This document shows, in pieces, positions 1 to 10,279 of a DNA stretch of 30,210 nucleotides (position 1 is its first letter; the number at the start of each line of letters is the position of its first letter). The stretch is taken from contig NW_014013296.1 of assembly GCF_000611645.1 (NCBI RefSeq), positions 1 to 30,210 of the forward strand, in the 5' to 3' direction. The DNA comes from Monoraphidium neglectum (lineage: Eukaryota; Chlorophyta; Chlorophyceae; Sphaeropleales; Selenastraceae). Below the pieces are notes generated by a model that saw only the letters and a list, made by a program, of their open reading frames with translations, was not told the DNA's origin and did no database searches. The position numbers and the translations under genes were made by a program.

Positions 1-1817
1 GGCCCACCACCTCGGACGCCTGGTCTTATGGCACCTGCTCCCTCAAGCGAGTGGCAGACCCCTCGAAGCCGACATACTTCTCCGGGGCGGGTAGGTTGGG
101 CCGGCCCGGTGCTTGCACCGGGTGACCAGACACGTTCACGCCCTTGGCCTTCGCCAAAGGCTCGCCTCACGGCCCCGTGGGGTGCACGCACCAGCCACTG
201 CGGTTGACACTGGTACGCTCTCATTTGGCCCCAGAGCTTCGCAGCACCTGCCGCTTCTGTGCCGGAGTGGGGTGGAGTCGGTGGACGTCGCTCCCTGCGT
301 GTCCACAAGCTGCTGATTTTGACACCAGTGTCCGCAATCTCCGTGCACCGCAGACGAGGGCTGGGTGAGCGGCACCATCTCAGCTCCGTCGGCCTGCGGC
401 AACATATCTGCCTCCGCCTGCGGCGACTGTCTCGCCAGCAGGCAGCCCACGGAGTGCCTCGCATGCGCAAAGGACGCGCGCGCGGCGGCAGAGGCGGGGC
501 CGGTGGTCTTCCTGCAGGGCGGCGCGCGCATGCAGCGCGGCTGCGCGCTGTGCGCCAATGTAACAGAGGCGGCCCACAGGAAGCAGTGAGCAGGGCCGCG
601 GTAGCGCATTCATCAAGGCGCTGCGCTGTTTGCTGTTTGCAAAGGTCTTGAGCAAGTGGGACCGCTTCTGCTCCAGCCTCGAAGCACAAAATTCCTCCTG
701 CAGACGCATTCAAATCACCCCTGGTGGTTGCCGTGCACACGCCCCACCACACGAGCGTCTGCAGCCCTCTGCCGGCCGCCCACGCTGCGCATGCGCGTGG
801 CCCCGCCCCATTTCGCCCCTCTATGCAGGTGCACGGCCTGCGTGCTGGGGAAGCTGCCCTGCAGCTACTGCGTCCAAGGGGCCTCCTTGTACGGCACCGG
901 CTCGGCCGACATCCCCGCCTGCCTGGACTGCGTCTCGCGCCGCGGCCCCGGCGCGCGCGGCGGCTGCAACGCTTGCGCGCAGTCCGGCGCCAACGCGGCG
1001 CGCTGCTTCTCGTGCCTGGCCTCCCAGAAGCTGCAATTCTGCGCCGATGGCGACCGCCCGCCGCCGTATGGCAAGGCGCAGGCCTGCTGGCCGCCCACGG
1101 AGAAGACGCCCTGCGACATCTGCGGCAACGCTGCCAAGTCTGACGCTGCGTATGCCCAGTGCCTGGCATGCTTTGGCTCGTCTGCGGGGGCAAGGAGCGA
1201 GTGCCAGAGTTGCACGTGGCTGGAGGGGTGAGCCGCGCGGACCGTCAGTGCTGCTTGGGTGTTAAAGCTCTGGGGTTTCGGGCTTTGTGGCCAGATGACT
1301 TGGCAGCAGCTTTCCCGGACATCTGGTCGTGGGGCCTGCGCTCCTCTGTTCTACGAGCGGACCACGCGCCCACCACCTGCCATTGTCTGCAGCTGCCGTT
1401 CTGCACAAACACAGCCTGTTGCTCATGGTACCGGCGAGACCCGGCATGCACCCACGTGCAGCCTTCGGCGTCACCACCCAGCGTCACCGGCCCTGGCTGA
1501 CCCCCCGTCGCCGCCCCTGCGACCGCCGCCGCAGGATCGACGCGGCCTCCCAGTCGCGCTGCTTTGCCTGCGTGCCGCGCGCCAACTTCACGGACTCGAC
1601 GACCACAGGCTGCGCCCCCTGCTTCTACCAGTGGGTGCCGGCGTCAGCCAGGGAAAAGTGCCTGGCCTGCGTAGAGAGCCCCAAGACGTTTGCGGCGGCC
1701 AAGGGCACGTGCGCCTACTGTGTGGGCAACACGAAGGGCGTGGCGCAGGCGCAGAAGTGCCTTGCGTGTCTGCAGACGAAGCGGGATGAGTACTCTTACT
1801 CGTGCGTGAACGGCTGA
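1..1817 (+). CDS. Cysteine-rich CxxC-repeat protein, 5' partial
   Basis: Four exons join in phase: 1-90 (reading frame from position 3, 5' end outside the window), 354-585, 829-1227 and 1535-1817, with stop TGA at 1815-1817. The 333 visible residues hold about 16 CxxC pairs (CGDC, CLAC, CALC, CTAC, CSYC, CLDC, CNAC, CFSC, CDIC, CQSC, CFAC, CAPC, CAYC and others). Two types alternate: a (K/Q)CLAC type and a GCAxC type, spaced about 10-25 residues. Every junction restores this pattern, for example Q107 followed by CTAC, which supports the model. No membrane segment, kinase or other known domain is visible in this part. The pattern recalls furin-like or other disulfide-rich extracellular modules but could also bind zinc. 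I do not recognise the family and assign no function. The missing N-terminus would show whether it is secreted. Confidence 0.72.
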
Positions 1818-2390
1818 TGAGCTGGAGGGCCCGGGTGACACTGCGGTGGCGTCGCATCGCGCTGCACATTTATATGGCAGATGCCGCTGTCGCCGTGGCG
1901 CACGCTGCTTCCTGTCGTCCACTCATCTGCTGTCCCAGGCGCCGCAGAGGTGCCTGTTTCGTATAAATGAGTGTGTTGCTGATTTGCGTGAGATTAGTGT
2001 TGATTTGCGATGATTCGTTCTGCTGCATTCGTCAGCAGCTGTCAGATGTTCTTGGGGGAACTGAGTAACGCAACAGTGCCCAATCTCTTGGGTGTTCGGT
2101 GGCCTTTGCAATGCAAGCTATTGATCACTACAGCTGCACTTTGCCCATGCACGGGCAGCCACTGCCGGCTGAATGCAGCGGGATTGGCTGCGTCACTGAG
2201 TCACAGGCAGCGTAACTTGCAGCAACCGACGCTGGTGTCTCTGACAAACCTTGACGCAGCATGCTTTGCAACCCAGCGCACCGCACATATGAGATCCTCC
2301 ATCATCGCTGATATCGCTGATATACCGCCCCACTTACGCCACAGTACCGCTCCCTCCAAGTAAATTCTGATCTGCGTGGTCTTCGCGGCA
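1818..2390. other. Intergenic: 3' UTR of Cys-rich gene and upstream region of AFG1 gene
   Basis: This 573-bp stretch is less GC-rich than the flanking exons. Short open frames occur on both strands but have no recognisable motif and no phase-compatible splice partners. It most likely holds the 3' UTR of the upstream gene and the promoter and 5' UTR of the AFG1-like gene. No exact TGTAA motif or clear TATA box was found. A short GATATCGCTGATAT duplication lies near 2309-2325. Confidence 0.5.
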
Positions 2391-4321
2391 ATGCTCTCGA
2401 GGACACTACGCGCATTCGCAGCAGCGCAGCAGAGGCTTATCAATCAGCGCTGCTTTGCGACCACAGCCGCAGCCAGCGAAGGCGTTCTTGCAGCGTATGA
2501 GAGGTGGGCGAGATGGCGCATGCTGCTTGTCAGCTTGTGCCTTGGCCACCGGCGCGGCACATCGGCACGCCCACACCACGTGTATCACATGCAGCACATG
2601 CAAAACCGCATGCACACATGCATGCTGACTCAGCCCCTAAAATCCTCCCACAGGCTGGTACGCGAGGGCGCGATCCAGCCAGATGCGAGCCAGCTCGCCG
2701 CCGCCCAGACACTGCGGCTGCTGCAGGCCGCGCTCGCCGCCCGCCTCGCCGCGCCCGCCCCGCCGGGCGATGCCCAGGCAGATGGCGCGCAGCCGCCCGC
2801 CGCCGCGCCGGCCGTCCAGGGCGCCTACTTGTGGGGTCCTGTGGGCAGCGGCAAGACGATGCTGATGGACCTGTTTGCACGCACCCTGCCGCCCGGCGTG
2901 GTGGCGCGGCGCCTGCACCTGCACCAGCTGCTGTCCCTGATCCACGAGAGGAGCCACCAGCTGCAGGAGGCGCTGCCGCGGGTCGTGGTCAAGAGCCGGC
3001 TGGGGCTGCCCGTGTACCGGTGGGTCGGGGGATGCAGCGGCGGTGTGAGCGCCGCCGGTTCGCTGCTCCGTTCGGGGGCAGCGGCACTGGTTGCAGCAGA
3101 GCGACACTGCAGAGCGCGCGAGACAGCCGTACCCCGGCCGCCCCTCCCCCCTCAAAAAAACCACCGCTGCGATCATGATGGTGCATCAACAGGCACCCCT
3201 GCGCCGAGGCGCTTGTCTTTCCCACCCTTCCTCCTCCGCGCTGAGCGAGCGCGGTGCCGCGGGTGTGCACGCCCACCTCCCTGACCCACTGGAACCACAC
3301 ACCCCCACACGCAGCTACGCCCTGCCAGAGGAGGACCCCCTGCGCGTCATCGCGCGGGAGCTGGCTGCCTCCTGCGGCCTGCTGTGCGTCGATGAGATGC
3401 ACGTGGCTGACATAGCGGACGCGATGACCCTGGGGCGGCTGCTGGCGGCGCTGCTGGCAGACGGCTGCTGGGCCGCTTTCACGGTGCGTGCGTGTGGGGG
3501 CGGGGGCGGGGCCAGGCAGGGGTGCGGGTGGGGAAGAGATGTGTTGGCAAGCTAGCTGGGGTCGCCGCGTTGAGCAGTGTGCGGCGGCAGGCTTTTCAGG
3601 CGGCGATGACTTCTGCTGGCAAGCCTCGGTCGCCAGAGTCAGCACCACCCAAACTTTGTATTTGTGGCGGTCCTGCGTGGTTTTCCAGGCCCCCTCCCCC
3701 CCCCCCAGAGCCACAACTTCTGCTTTGCAGTCTTGCCGCCACCTCTGGAAAACCTGAATCCTGCAGCCTCGCCTCCATCCGCAGAGCAACCGCCCCCTGC
3801 ATGACCTGTACAAGGGTGGCGTCAACCGGCGCTACCTGAGGGACGGGTTCGTGGCGCTTGGCCAAGCCCACCTGCTGCAGGTGCACGTGGCGGGCGGTAA
3901 AGACTACCGCACGGCGGCGGCGGCGCCGGCCCCGCCCGCCGCGGCTGTACCTGCGGCAGAGGCGGCAGGGGTGGCTCCGGCAGGGGCGGCCGAGGCGGGT
4001 GAGGAGGGGGCGGCCGGGCGCCGCTGCTTTGTCGGCGCGGGCGCGGACGAGCGGCTGCGGCGGCGGTGGGCGGATGCGGTGGAGGGCAGCGGGGCCCGCG
4101 AGGCCGCCACCGCCGTTGCGTCGCAATTTGGCAGGGAGCTGTGGGTGCCCAGGGGGCTGGTCTTAGGCAATGGTGATGAGCAGCCGAGACGCGTGCAGCC
4201 TCAGCTGCAGCCACCCCATCAGGCTGGTCGAGACCAGCAGCAGCCATCCCCAGGGCAGCAGCAGCAGCAGCAGCAGCCGCAGGAGCAGCAGCAGCAGCAG
4301 CAGCAGGAGCAGGAGCACCAC

Positions 4322-4352
<31 letters not shown>

Positions 4353-4938
4353 CGCAGCTGGCCGCCGCCTACTTCACCTTCTCCCAGCTCTGCGGCCCCG
4401 CCGGCCTGCGGCGCGGCCTTGACCGCGGCGGGCCCCTCTCGGCGGTCGACTTCCTGGCACTGGTGAAGGCCGGCCTGGGGGCGCTCTACCTGGAGGGTGT
4501 GCCGCGGCTGGCACCGCCGCTGCGGGACGAGGCGCGGCGGTTGGTGACGCTGGTGGACGTGCTGTATGACGCAGGCGTGAAGCGTGAGCGGCGGGGGCGC
4601 CGGGGCGCGTTGGGGGGTTGTGTGCGGACGCTGTCGCGGCCGGCTGGGGGCGGCAGGGGACGGGTGGTGTCTGCTGAGTCGTGGTGCGTCATGAGACTTT
4701 GAAGCGGCAGGATATGTTGGATGGGAGGGCTGAGATGGTGTCAGAAGGGTTTCGGAGGACGGCGTGTACCCCAAAGCGCGCCGCTCCAACGTGGCGCCCC
4801 CGCGAGGCCTCCTCGCAGTGCACATGTCGTGCGAGGCGCCGCCAGAGGAGCTGTTTCTTCCGCTGCTGGGTGCGGCCCTGGAGCGCGGCGTCAACCCAAA
4901 CCTTGGCAGGGCCGAGAAGCTGCCCCTTGAGCGCCTCA

Positions 4939-4970
<32 letters not shown>

Positions 4971-5201
4971 GAGGAGGAGGCTCCGCTCCCACCGCCAACT
5001 GGCACGCGGCGCGACGACGCGCCGCAGCAGGAGGCTGCGGCCGGCGCGCCGCGCGGCCGCGACTGGGGCGCGTCAGCGGGCGCCGTGGGGGCGCCCGATG
5101 AGAGCAGGGGTTACGTCCAGGGCGCATTGGTGGCGGAGGAGGTGCTGATGTACCACAGGGCGGCGTCACGGCTTGCGGAGATGACGCGCGAAAGCTGGTG
5201 A
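2391..5201 (+). CDS. AFG1/LACE1-family mitochondrial AAA+ ATPase
   Basis: Five exons (2391-2503, 2654-3019, 3315-3483, 3785-4583, 4819-5201) join in phase to 609 aa. Family knowledge: AFG1/LACE1 proteins are inner-mitochondrial AAA+ ATPases linked to quality control and turnover of respiratory-chain subunits. Seen here: an Arg-rich, Ser/Ala-rich start fitting a mitochondrial presequence; Walker A GPVGSGKT at residues 99-106; Walker B LLCVDEMHVADIADAM with D186-E187; the AFG1 hallmark SNRPLHDLYKGGVNR right after the exon 3/4 junction; LVDVLYDAGVKL joined to HMSCEAPPEELF across the last intron; and the usual ending YHRAASRLAEM. Two low-complexity insertions are unusual: a long Gln/His/Pro-rich stretch near residues 371-407 and nine Gln plus five Glu in exon 5. 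Frame and motif continuity make the model strong; the first ATG of exon 1 is the chosen start. Confidence 0.95.
4255..4356 (+). repeat. Interrupted (CAG)n tract coding poly-Gln in the AFG1-like gene
   Basis: CAG triplets with CCG, GAG, CAC and CAA interruptions, read in the Gln frame. They fall between the region after the SNRP motif and the TFSQLCGPAGL segment of the ATPase. Confidence 0.9.
4941..4967 (+). repeat. (CAG)9 tract followed by GAG repeats
   Basis: Nine CAG codons then five Glu codons in the last exon of the AFG1-like gene, coding Q9E5 ahead of the conserved C-terminal helix. Confidence 0.9.
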
Positions 5202-5280
5202 CAATGCCTGGACATGCACCCAAGCCTGGTGAGTTTCAAGTCTTTTGAGGATGTGTGGTTAGCAGACGGGCGACATATGT

Positions 5281-5285
5281 TGTAA
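5281..5285 (+). terminator. Putative polyadenylation signal TGTAA
   Basis: TGTAA lies about 80 nt after the AFG1-like stop codon. TGTAA is the usual poly(A) signal of green algae; its use here is inferred from position. Confidence 0.45.
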
Positions 5286-5693
5286 GTCGCGCCCAAGGAT
5301 GCAGCGGGGTGTGCCTTCCTTCCGTCCCGGAACCTTGCTGCATGCATGAGTTTGCTGCTGCAGCGTCCTTGCTTGCGTACTTGCTTGCTGCATGGATCCT
5401 CTTTTGTGCTGCTGGACGCAGTCACATTCCTTGATTAACTACTGAGCACAACAGACAGCAGCCACCAGGAAGTGGTAACTACGCCGCAGTTGCCAGGTCA
5501 CATGCGCAGTCCGTTGTTGATGTGGGCGTGGCTCATGTCGTCATGTGGGGGGGGTCGCTGTCTACGCCGCAGTGAACGGTGGTGAACTGCCACGCGCAAA
5601 GCCTGCAGGTTTGTACACAAACTTATCAGGGGGTGAAGAGGCTTCAGCTCACCGGTCTCGAGAGCTGCCGCCCCAGGAAAGTCGTTGCTGCAG

Positions 5694-5823
5694 CCGCTCT
5701 GCAAGTAGAATAGAAATAATCAACGGAGTTGTTGACATTAGCACTAAGTTGAGTTTCGCGTACTTGAACAGCCGACCAACATCGATCCAAACCCAACACC
5801 CTGGGCGCCGCTCTGCAAGTAGA
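5694..5823 (+). repeat. 16-bp direct repeat upstream of the RRP1-like gene
   Basis: CCGCTCTGCAAGTAGA occurs at 5694-5709 and again at 5808-5823, 114 bp apart and 122-251 bp before the ATG. It could be a regulatory element pair or a trace of local duplication. Confidence 0.8.
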
Positions 5824-5944
5824 GCCGGCAACCAGAGAGTTGAACCCACCAGAAGTCAGTCTCTGCTAGCCGCTGCCGGAGCTCGGCTATCCGTCCGCGC
5901 CGCCGGCCGCCTAGCGCAGCCGCCGCCGCCGCACCGCACCCGCC

Positions 5945-8204
5945 ATGGCGGCGACCATGAAGCCCGGCGCCAAGGATGCCGCCCGGCGCAAGCGCAAGGA
6001 GAAGCCTGTGCTAGCGGAGGCCGTGCCGGCCGCCGAGGCCGGCAACTCTAAGTTTGCGCGCGCCCTGGGGTCTACTGACTATGTCACGCGGGAGAAGGGT
6101 CTGGAGGCGCTGCAGCGGTGGATGTGCCTGAGGAGCGACCTCGCTGAGCTCGACATGCTGAAGATCTGGAAGGGCCTCTTCTTCTGCTTCTGGCACTCGG
6201 ACAAGCAGCCCGTGCAGGTGCGAAGCGCATGCCGCGACCGACGCAGCAGCAGCCGCAAAAGAGGCAGCAACGGCAGCGGCACAAGCACCAGCAGCACCTG
6301 GGCGCCAAGCGCGCCACCGTCCCCCAAGCTTGGCGTGTAGCGCGCTTCCGCCTTTGCCAGGGGCACCTTGTGCGCAGTGGGCCGCGCGTGGTGCAGCACG
6401 ACCGCGTCAGCAGGCGCAAAGCAGTCCTTCGCCCCGCCGCAACCTGCACACCCCGTGCGACCTCCGCCCCACCGCATGACTGCTCCTGCGCCACCTCGGC
6501 ACCGCAGGCCGACCTCGCGCAGCGCCTGGCGGGCCTGCTGCCGCGCCTGCCGCCGCCCACTGCGGCCCTCTACTTTGACTGCTTCCTGGCCACCATGCGG
6601 CGCGAGTGGTTCGCCATTGACTACCACCGGCTGGACAAGTTTCTGATGCTGGCCCGCCGCTTCGTCGCCTCTGTTTTGGAGATGCTGAGGGACAAGGGCT
6701 GGTGCGTCTTGAGTGGGCGGGCTGCGTCGCCGCGCGCGTGCTTACGCCTGGGCACGGAGCTTCTAGCATCACGTGTTTGGGCGTTTTGCAGTAGGGTGTG
6801 TTGTGGTGGGGCGCTGTCCGCGCCTGGATCAGCTCGCGGCTGCTTGGGGGAAGCGGCTCGGTCTGAGAATTGCGGGCGGGCTGCAATGATAGGTCGCCTG
6901 CGGCGCTCACGGCCCGCTGCCCCCGCCCCGGACACTGCGCAGGGACCCCGAGCTGACTCAGCAGTACGCGACCATGCTGCAGGCCCGGGTGCTGTGCCCG
7001 CACGGCGACGCCAGCAACCGCGCAGCGGGCCTGACCTACCACATAGCAGACCTATTTGTCCCGGAGCTCCGCAACTGCGCGGCGCCGCCGCCGCCAGGCG
7101 CCGCGGGCGGCGAGCCGCCGCTCGCAGGACGGCGCCACAAGGCGGCAGCGCCGGCGCCGGCGGCGGCCGTGGCGGGCGGCAAGCGGGCGAGGGGCGACGC
7201 GGGGCAGGTGCCGGCGGCGGCGGTGGAGGCGCTGCTGGCGCCGTTTGTGGAGGCGCTGAGGGTGTTGCCAGAGAAGGCAGCCGTGCTGCGTATCAGGTGG
7301 GGTTGGGGGGGGGTTTGACACATCCGTTTTGATCCGTTTCGGTCTGTTTTGTTCAGACCTGTTCCTACCCGGCCTGTGTGGACGTGTGCGCCCTCCCGGG
7401 CTGTAGATCCGTGGAGGTTGCGGCACATATTGGCAGCGCGACAGCCGCGCCAACGCCGCGACGGGATGCTCCAATGGACTTTGAAGTGGAAGCCGCAAGG
7501 GCCCACGCGGCTTGGGCGCAGCGCCAACGTCAACGAGCTGTGATGAGATCAAGCCTTTTCCGCAGCCCCCGTCCTCACGCCCCCACCTCCCGCCTCCCTT
7601 CCCTCCCCAGGGCTGGTGTGTTTGATGAGTTGGCGGAGGAGGTGGCCTCGCCCTCTGACGGCGCCCCCCTGGGCCTGCTGGACGCGGCCGCATTTGCTGC
7701 ACACCTGTTTGACCTGGGGGCTGCGCCGGAGGTGCGCGCGCGCAACAGGGAGGCGCTCTACGCGGCGAGCGCGGCGCTCGAAAAAGCGGCGGCGAGGGCC
7801 AAGCGGCGGCGGCAGGAGGAGGAGGGGGGCGGCGGGGCGGAGGAGGCGGCAGCGGCTGGCGGCGCGAAGAAGAAGGGTTCAAAGCGCAAGGCTGCGGCGG
7901 AGGCGGCGGCGGCGGCTGGGGCAGAGGTGGCCGCGCGGGAAGGGCAGGCGCCAGCGGCTGAAGGCGGCGGCAATGCCAAGGTGCCCAAGGGTAAGAAGGC
8001 TGCGGTCGCTTCAAAGCAGCCGCCTGCTGACCCTGAGGCTGCGCCTACTCAGAAGCAGAGCAAACAGAGCAAGCAGCAGCAGCAGCAGCAGCAGCAGCAT
8101 GAGCAGCAGCAGGAGCGGCAGCAGGACGAAGAATTGCCGCCGGCTTTGATCAAAGCAAAGAAGTCAAAGAGGGCCAAGGAGGCGCCTGCGGCGGCAGGAA
8201 CTCC

Positions 8205-8257
<53 letters not shown>

Positions 8258-8805
8258 TGACCCCCAAGCAGTCGCCCAAGCAGGCAGCGGTGGCACCTGT
8301 CAGCGATGAGCTGGCCCAGCCCGGCTTCTCCACGCCGCAGCAGCCCAAGCGCGCCGCGCGCGAGCAGCGGCCGCAGCCGGCCACTGCGCAGGCGGCGCGC
8401 CCCCAGGACCGGCGGCAGCAGGCGCAGCAGCAGGAGCAGCAGCAGCAGCAGCAGCGCGGCGACGGGTCGCTGCACGCCAGCGGCGCGCAGTCGGTGCCGC
8501 CCAAGAAGCGGGGGGTTGTCATCAACCTCCGGAAAAACATCTACCACAAGCACGGCGCCCCGCCACCAGCTGCTGACATCCGGACGCCGCCCCTGGCCAA
8601 GCCCAAGGGCTCGGCGCTGAAGTCGCCGGCGCCAAAGAGCGCGGCGCAGCAGCAGCCGCGCCAGGCGCCGGCGACGGCGCAGCCGGCGGCGCGGGTGGGG
8701 GCCGAGTCTGCGGCGCCGGGGTCGGCGCCGGCGAAGGCGGGCGGCGGCGGCGGGCGGGTGACGCCGGGGCGCGTGGCGCGGCCCAAGGCCGCCATGTTTT
8801 TCTAA
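5945..8805 (+). CDS. RRP1/Nop52-family nucleolar rRNA-processing protein
   Basis: Four exons (5945-6217, 6508-6701, 6943-7296, 7611-8805) join in phase to 671 aa. Family knowledge: RRP1/Nop52 acts in the nucleolus in processing of pre-rRNA for the 60S subunit. Seen here: a Lys/Arg-rich start, then FARALGSTDYVTREKGLEAL and LEMLKIWKGLFFCFWHSDKQ-like core sequence (residues about 35-91), FLATMRREWFAIDYHRLDKF and MLARRFVASVLEML in exon 2, GLTYHIADLFVPEL in exon 3 and AGVFDELAEEV at the start of exon 4. From about residue 330 the tail is Ala/Lys/Gln-rich with Gln runs of 8 and 17. A conserved-looking island near the end contains KKRGVVINLRKN. A rival acceptor at 7406 also keeps phase and would add about 68 residues; I prefer 7610 because it has a pyrimidine-rich tract and joins the family motif directly. 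Confidence 0.93.
8074..8097 (+). repeat. (CAG)8 tract in the RRP1-like gene
   Basis: Eight perfect CAG codons read as Gln in the low-complexity tail. Confidence 0.9.
8206..8256 (+). repeat. (CAG)17 tract in the RRP1-like gene
   Basis: Seventeen uninterrupted CAG codons read as Gln, the longest pure CAG run in the window. Further mixed CAG/GAG runs follow near 8420-8457. Confidence 0.93.
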
Positions 8806-10279
8806 GGCGGCTGCTTTTCCCGGCGCAGGTGACAGCTTAGCTCCGCCGTGCGATGCAGCAGCGCCAGTGCTGCAACTGTAACGCACCCTGACTGCACCTG
8901 TGGCAGCTTGAAATCGAGCAAGGCTCTGCCCAGATGTAATCGGCGGCTGAGATTTGAACAGAAGTAGAACGTGACCTCGCGTCGCATGCACGTTCCTGGG
9001 CGCCGCATGCTCGCCTGTCATGCAGACCGGCCCTCGCCGCTAGCTGATGCGGACGGCACCGAGGATGCCCTCCCTCCAGGCTACGTGCAGGAGAGCTTGC
9101 GACAGCGCTACAGAGGGTGAACTATGTCGGATGTCAGCCTGGGATTCGTCACGCGCCCCCGCCAGCTCTTGCGGGCCCGCGGCAGCCGCTGCAGCCTCGG
9201 CGTCTCATGACTTACTGCCCACACACGCAGCCCGGTTCAGGGGAAATGAGGGGTGTGGGCACGCCCCAACCGGAAACATGCAGCATGAGTAGCAATTCAC
9301 AGCAAGCCAGGTGCTGGTCTGGCCAGGAGGCTTGGGCACAGCACGGCTGCGCACAGCCACATCCTCTTCACTCTCGAACGGCGAGCCCCTGTGCAACTAC
9401 CGCCCCGTGCAGCCGTGCACGCGTACCCACCCGCAGCAGCTGGCGCGGTGAGTGGTGCGCGCTCCCAGACCACTGAGCGTAGCAGGTGGCTGCCACAGCA
9501 GCAGGGGGGGGGGGGCAAGTTGCAAATGTCCCAGAGAGCAAACATTGGCCACGGGGGATGAGCACTGCTTGGTACTGGGCTGGAATGGTTGGAACGCCAA
9601 CAGACCTTTCTCACCTGTTTGGAATTGCTGAGCTCCAATGAGCGCATGTTAAAAAATCTGCCTGTGAATCAAGCAGACAATACAGGCGGTTGTGTGTGAT
9701 CCGCGCCACACTCTTCACTACCCAGGTTGACCACCCAACTTGTCCCATACTCGACTGTGATGCGCCATGATTACTCAGAATATATGTCCACTGGGCAGGC
9801 GACGAAATGTGTACAGAAAAGATTCAGCGGTGGCCATTATGTTCGTGAATGGGTCAGTATATGCCGCCGCGACATACGGCCGAAACAAGGCGCATGAGCT
9901 GGCAATTTGCACAGCACTCAAACAGACCACCAAGTTGTATGCATTGTGCTCAGTCCAAGCACGATGCGCACGCATGGTGCCCCATGGTATGAAGAGACGG
10001 GTCCAAAACATGAAAGCTGCTAATCTGGGAACCAGCATTGCTTGCAGACACCACATGCTGCTATTCGCAGGCCCTCAACAGAACCCAACGCACGGCTTTA
10101 ACGAGTGACTCGCGAGAGGCGGCTGCATGCTGCAGCAGCACGCCCTTGGCAAAGGCAGCGACTCTTCTGGCAGGCAATCAATGGGTGGCTGGAATTCACA
10201 GACGACACCCACAAGGCCTCAAATTCCTCGACAACACTCGAATGCTGCATGCTGGTCGTGGCGATTACTGCACCACTGC
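8806..10279. other. Convergent intergenic region between RRP1-like gene and GME
   Basis: This 1.47-kb stretch lies between two converging genes, so it should hold both 3' UTRs. It contains two TGTAA motifs for the left gene, a G11-type run near 9506-9517 and an AT-richer part from about 9640 to 10110. A 113-codon frame at 9767-10108 (+) and one of 93 codons on the other strand over the same bases have no recognisable motif and are probably chance. No TTACA (reverse TGTAA) was found for GME. Confidence 0.5.
8877..8881 (+). terminator. Putative polyadenylation signal TGTAA
   Basis: TGTAA lies 72 nt after the RRP1-like stop; a second copy is at 8935-8939. Either could direct 3'-end formation, judging by position and the known green-algal motif. 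Confidence 0.45.

Larger units (their letters stand above)
5202..5944. other. Intergenic: AFG1 3' UTR and RRP1 upstream region
   Basis: This 743-bp spacer has no supportable gene. It contains a TGTAA motif near its left end, an AT-richer part near 5705-5760, and a perfect 16-bp direct repeat (see separate entry). The last 60 bp before the RRP1 ATG are C-rich, as expected of a 5' UTR. Confidence 0.5.

Noticed and set aside
9767..10108. 113-codon open frame between RRP1-like gene and GME
   Set aside because: No recognisable motif, an overlapping opposite-strand frame of similar length, and a position inside the expected 3' UTR of GME. The region is simply AT-richer and stop-poor by chance.
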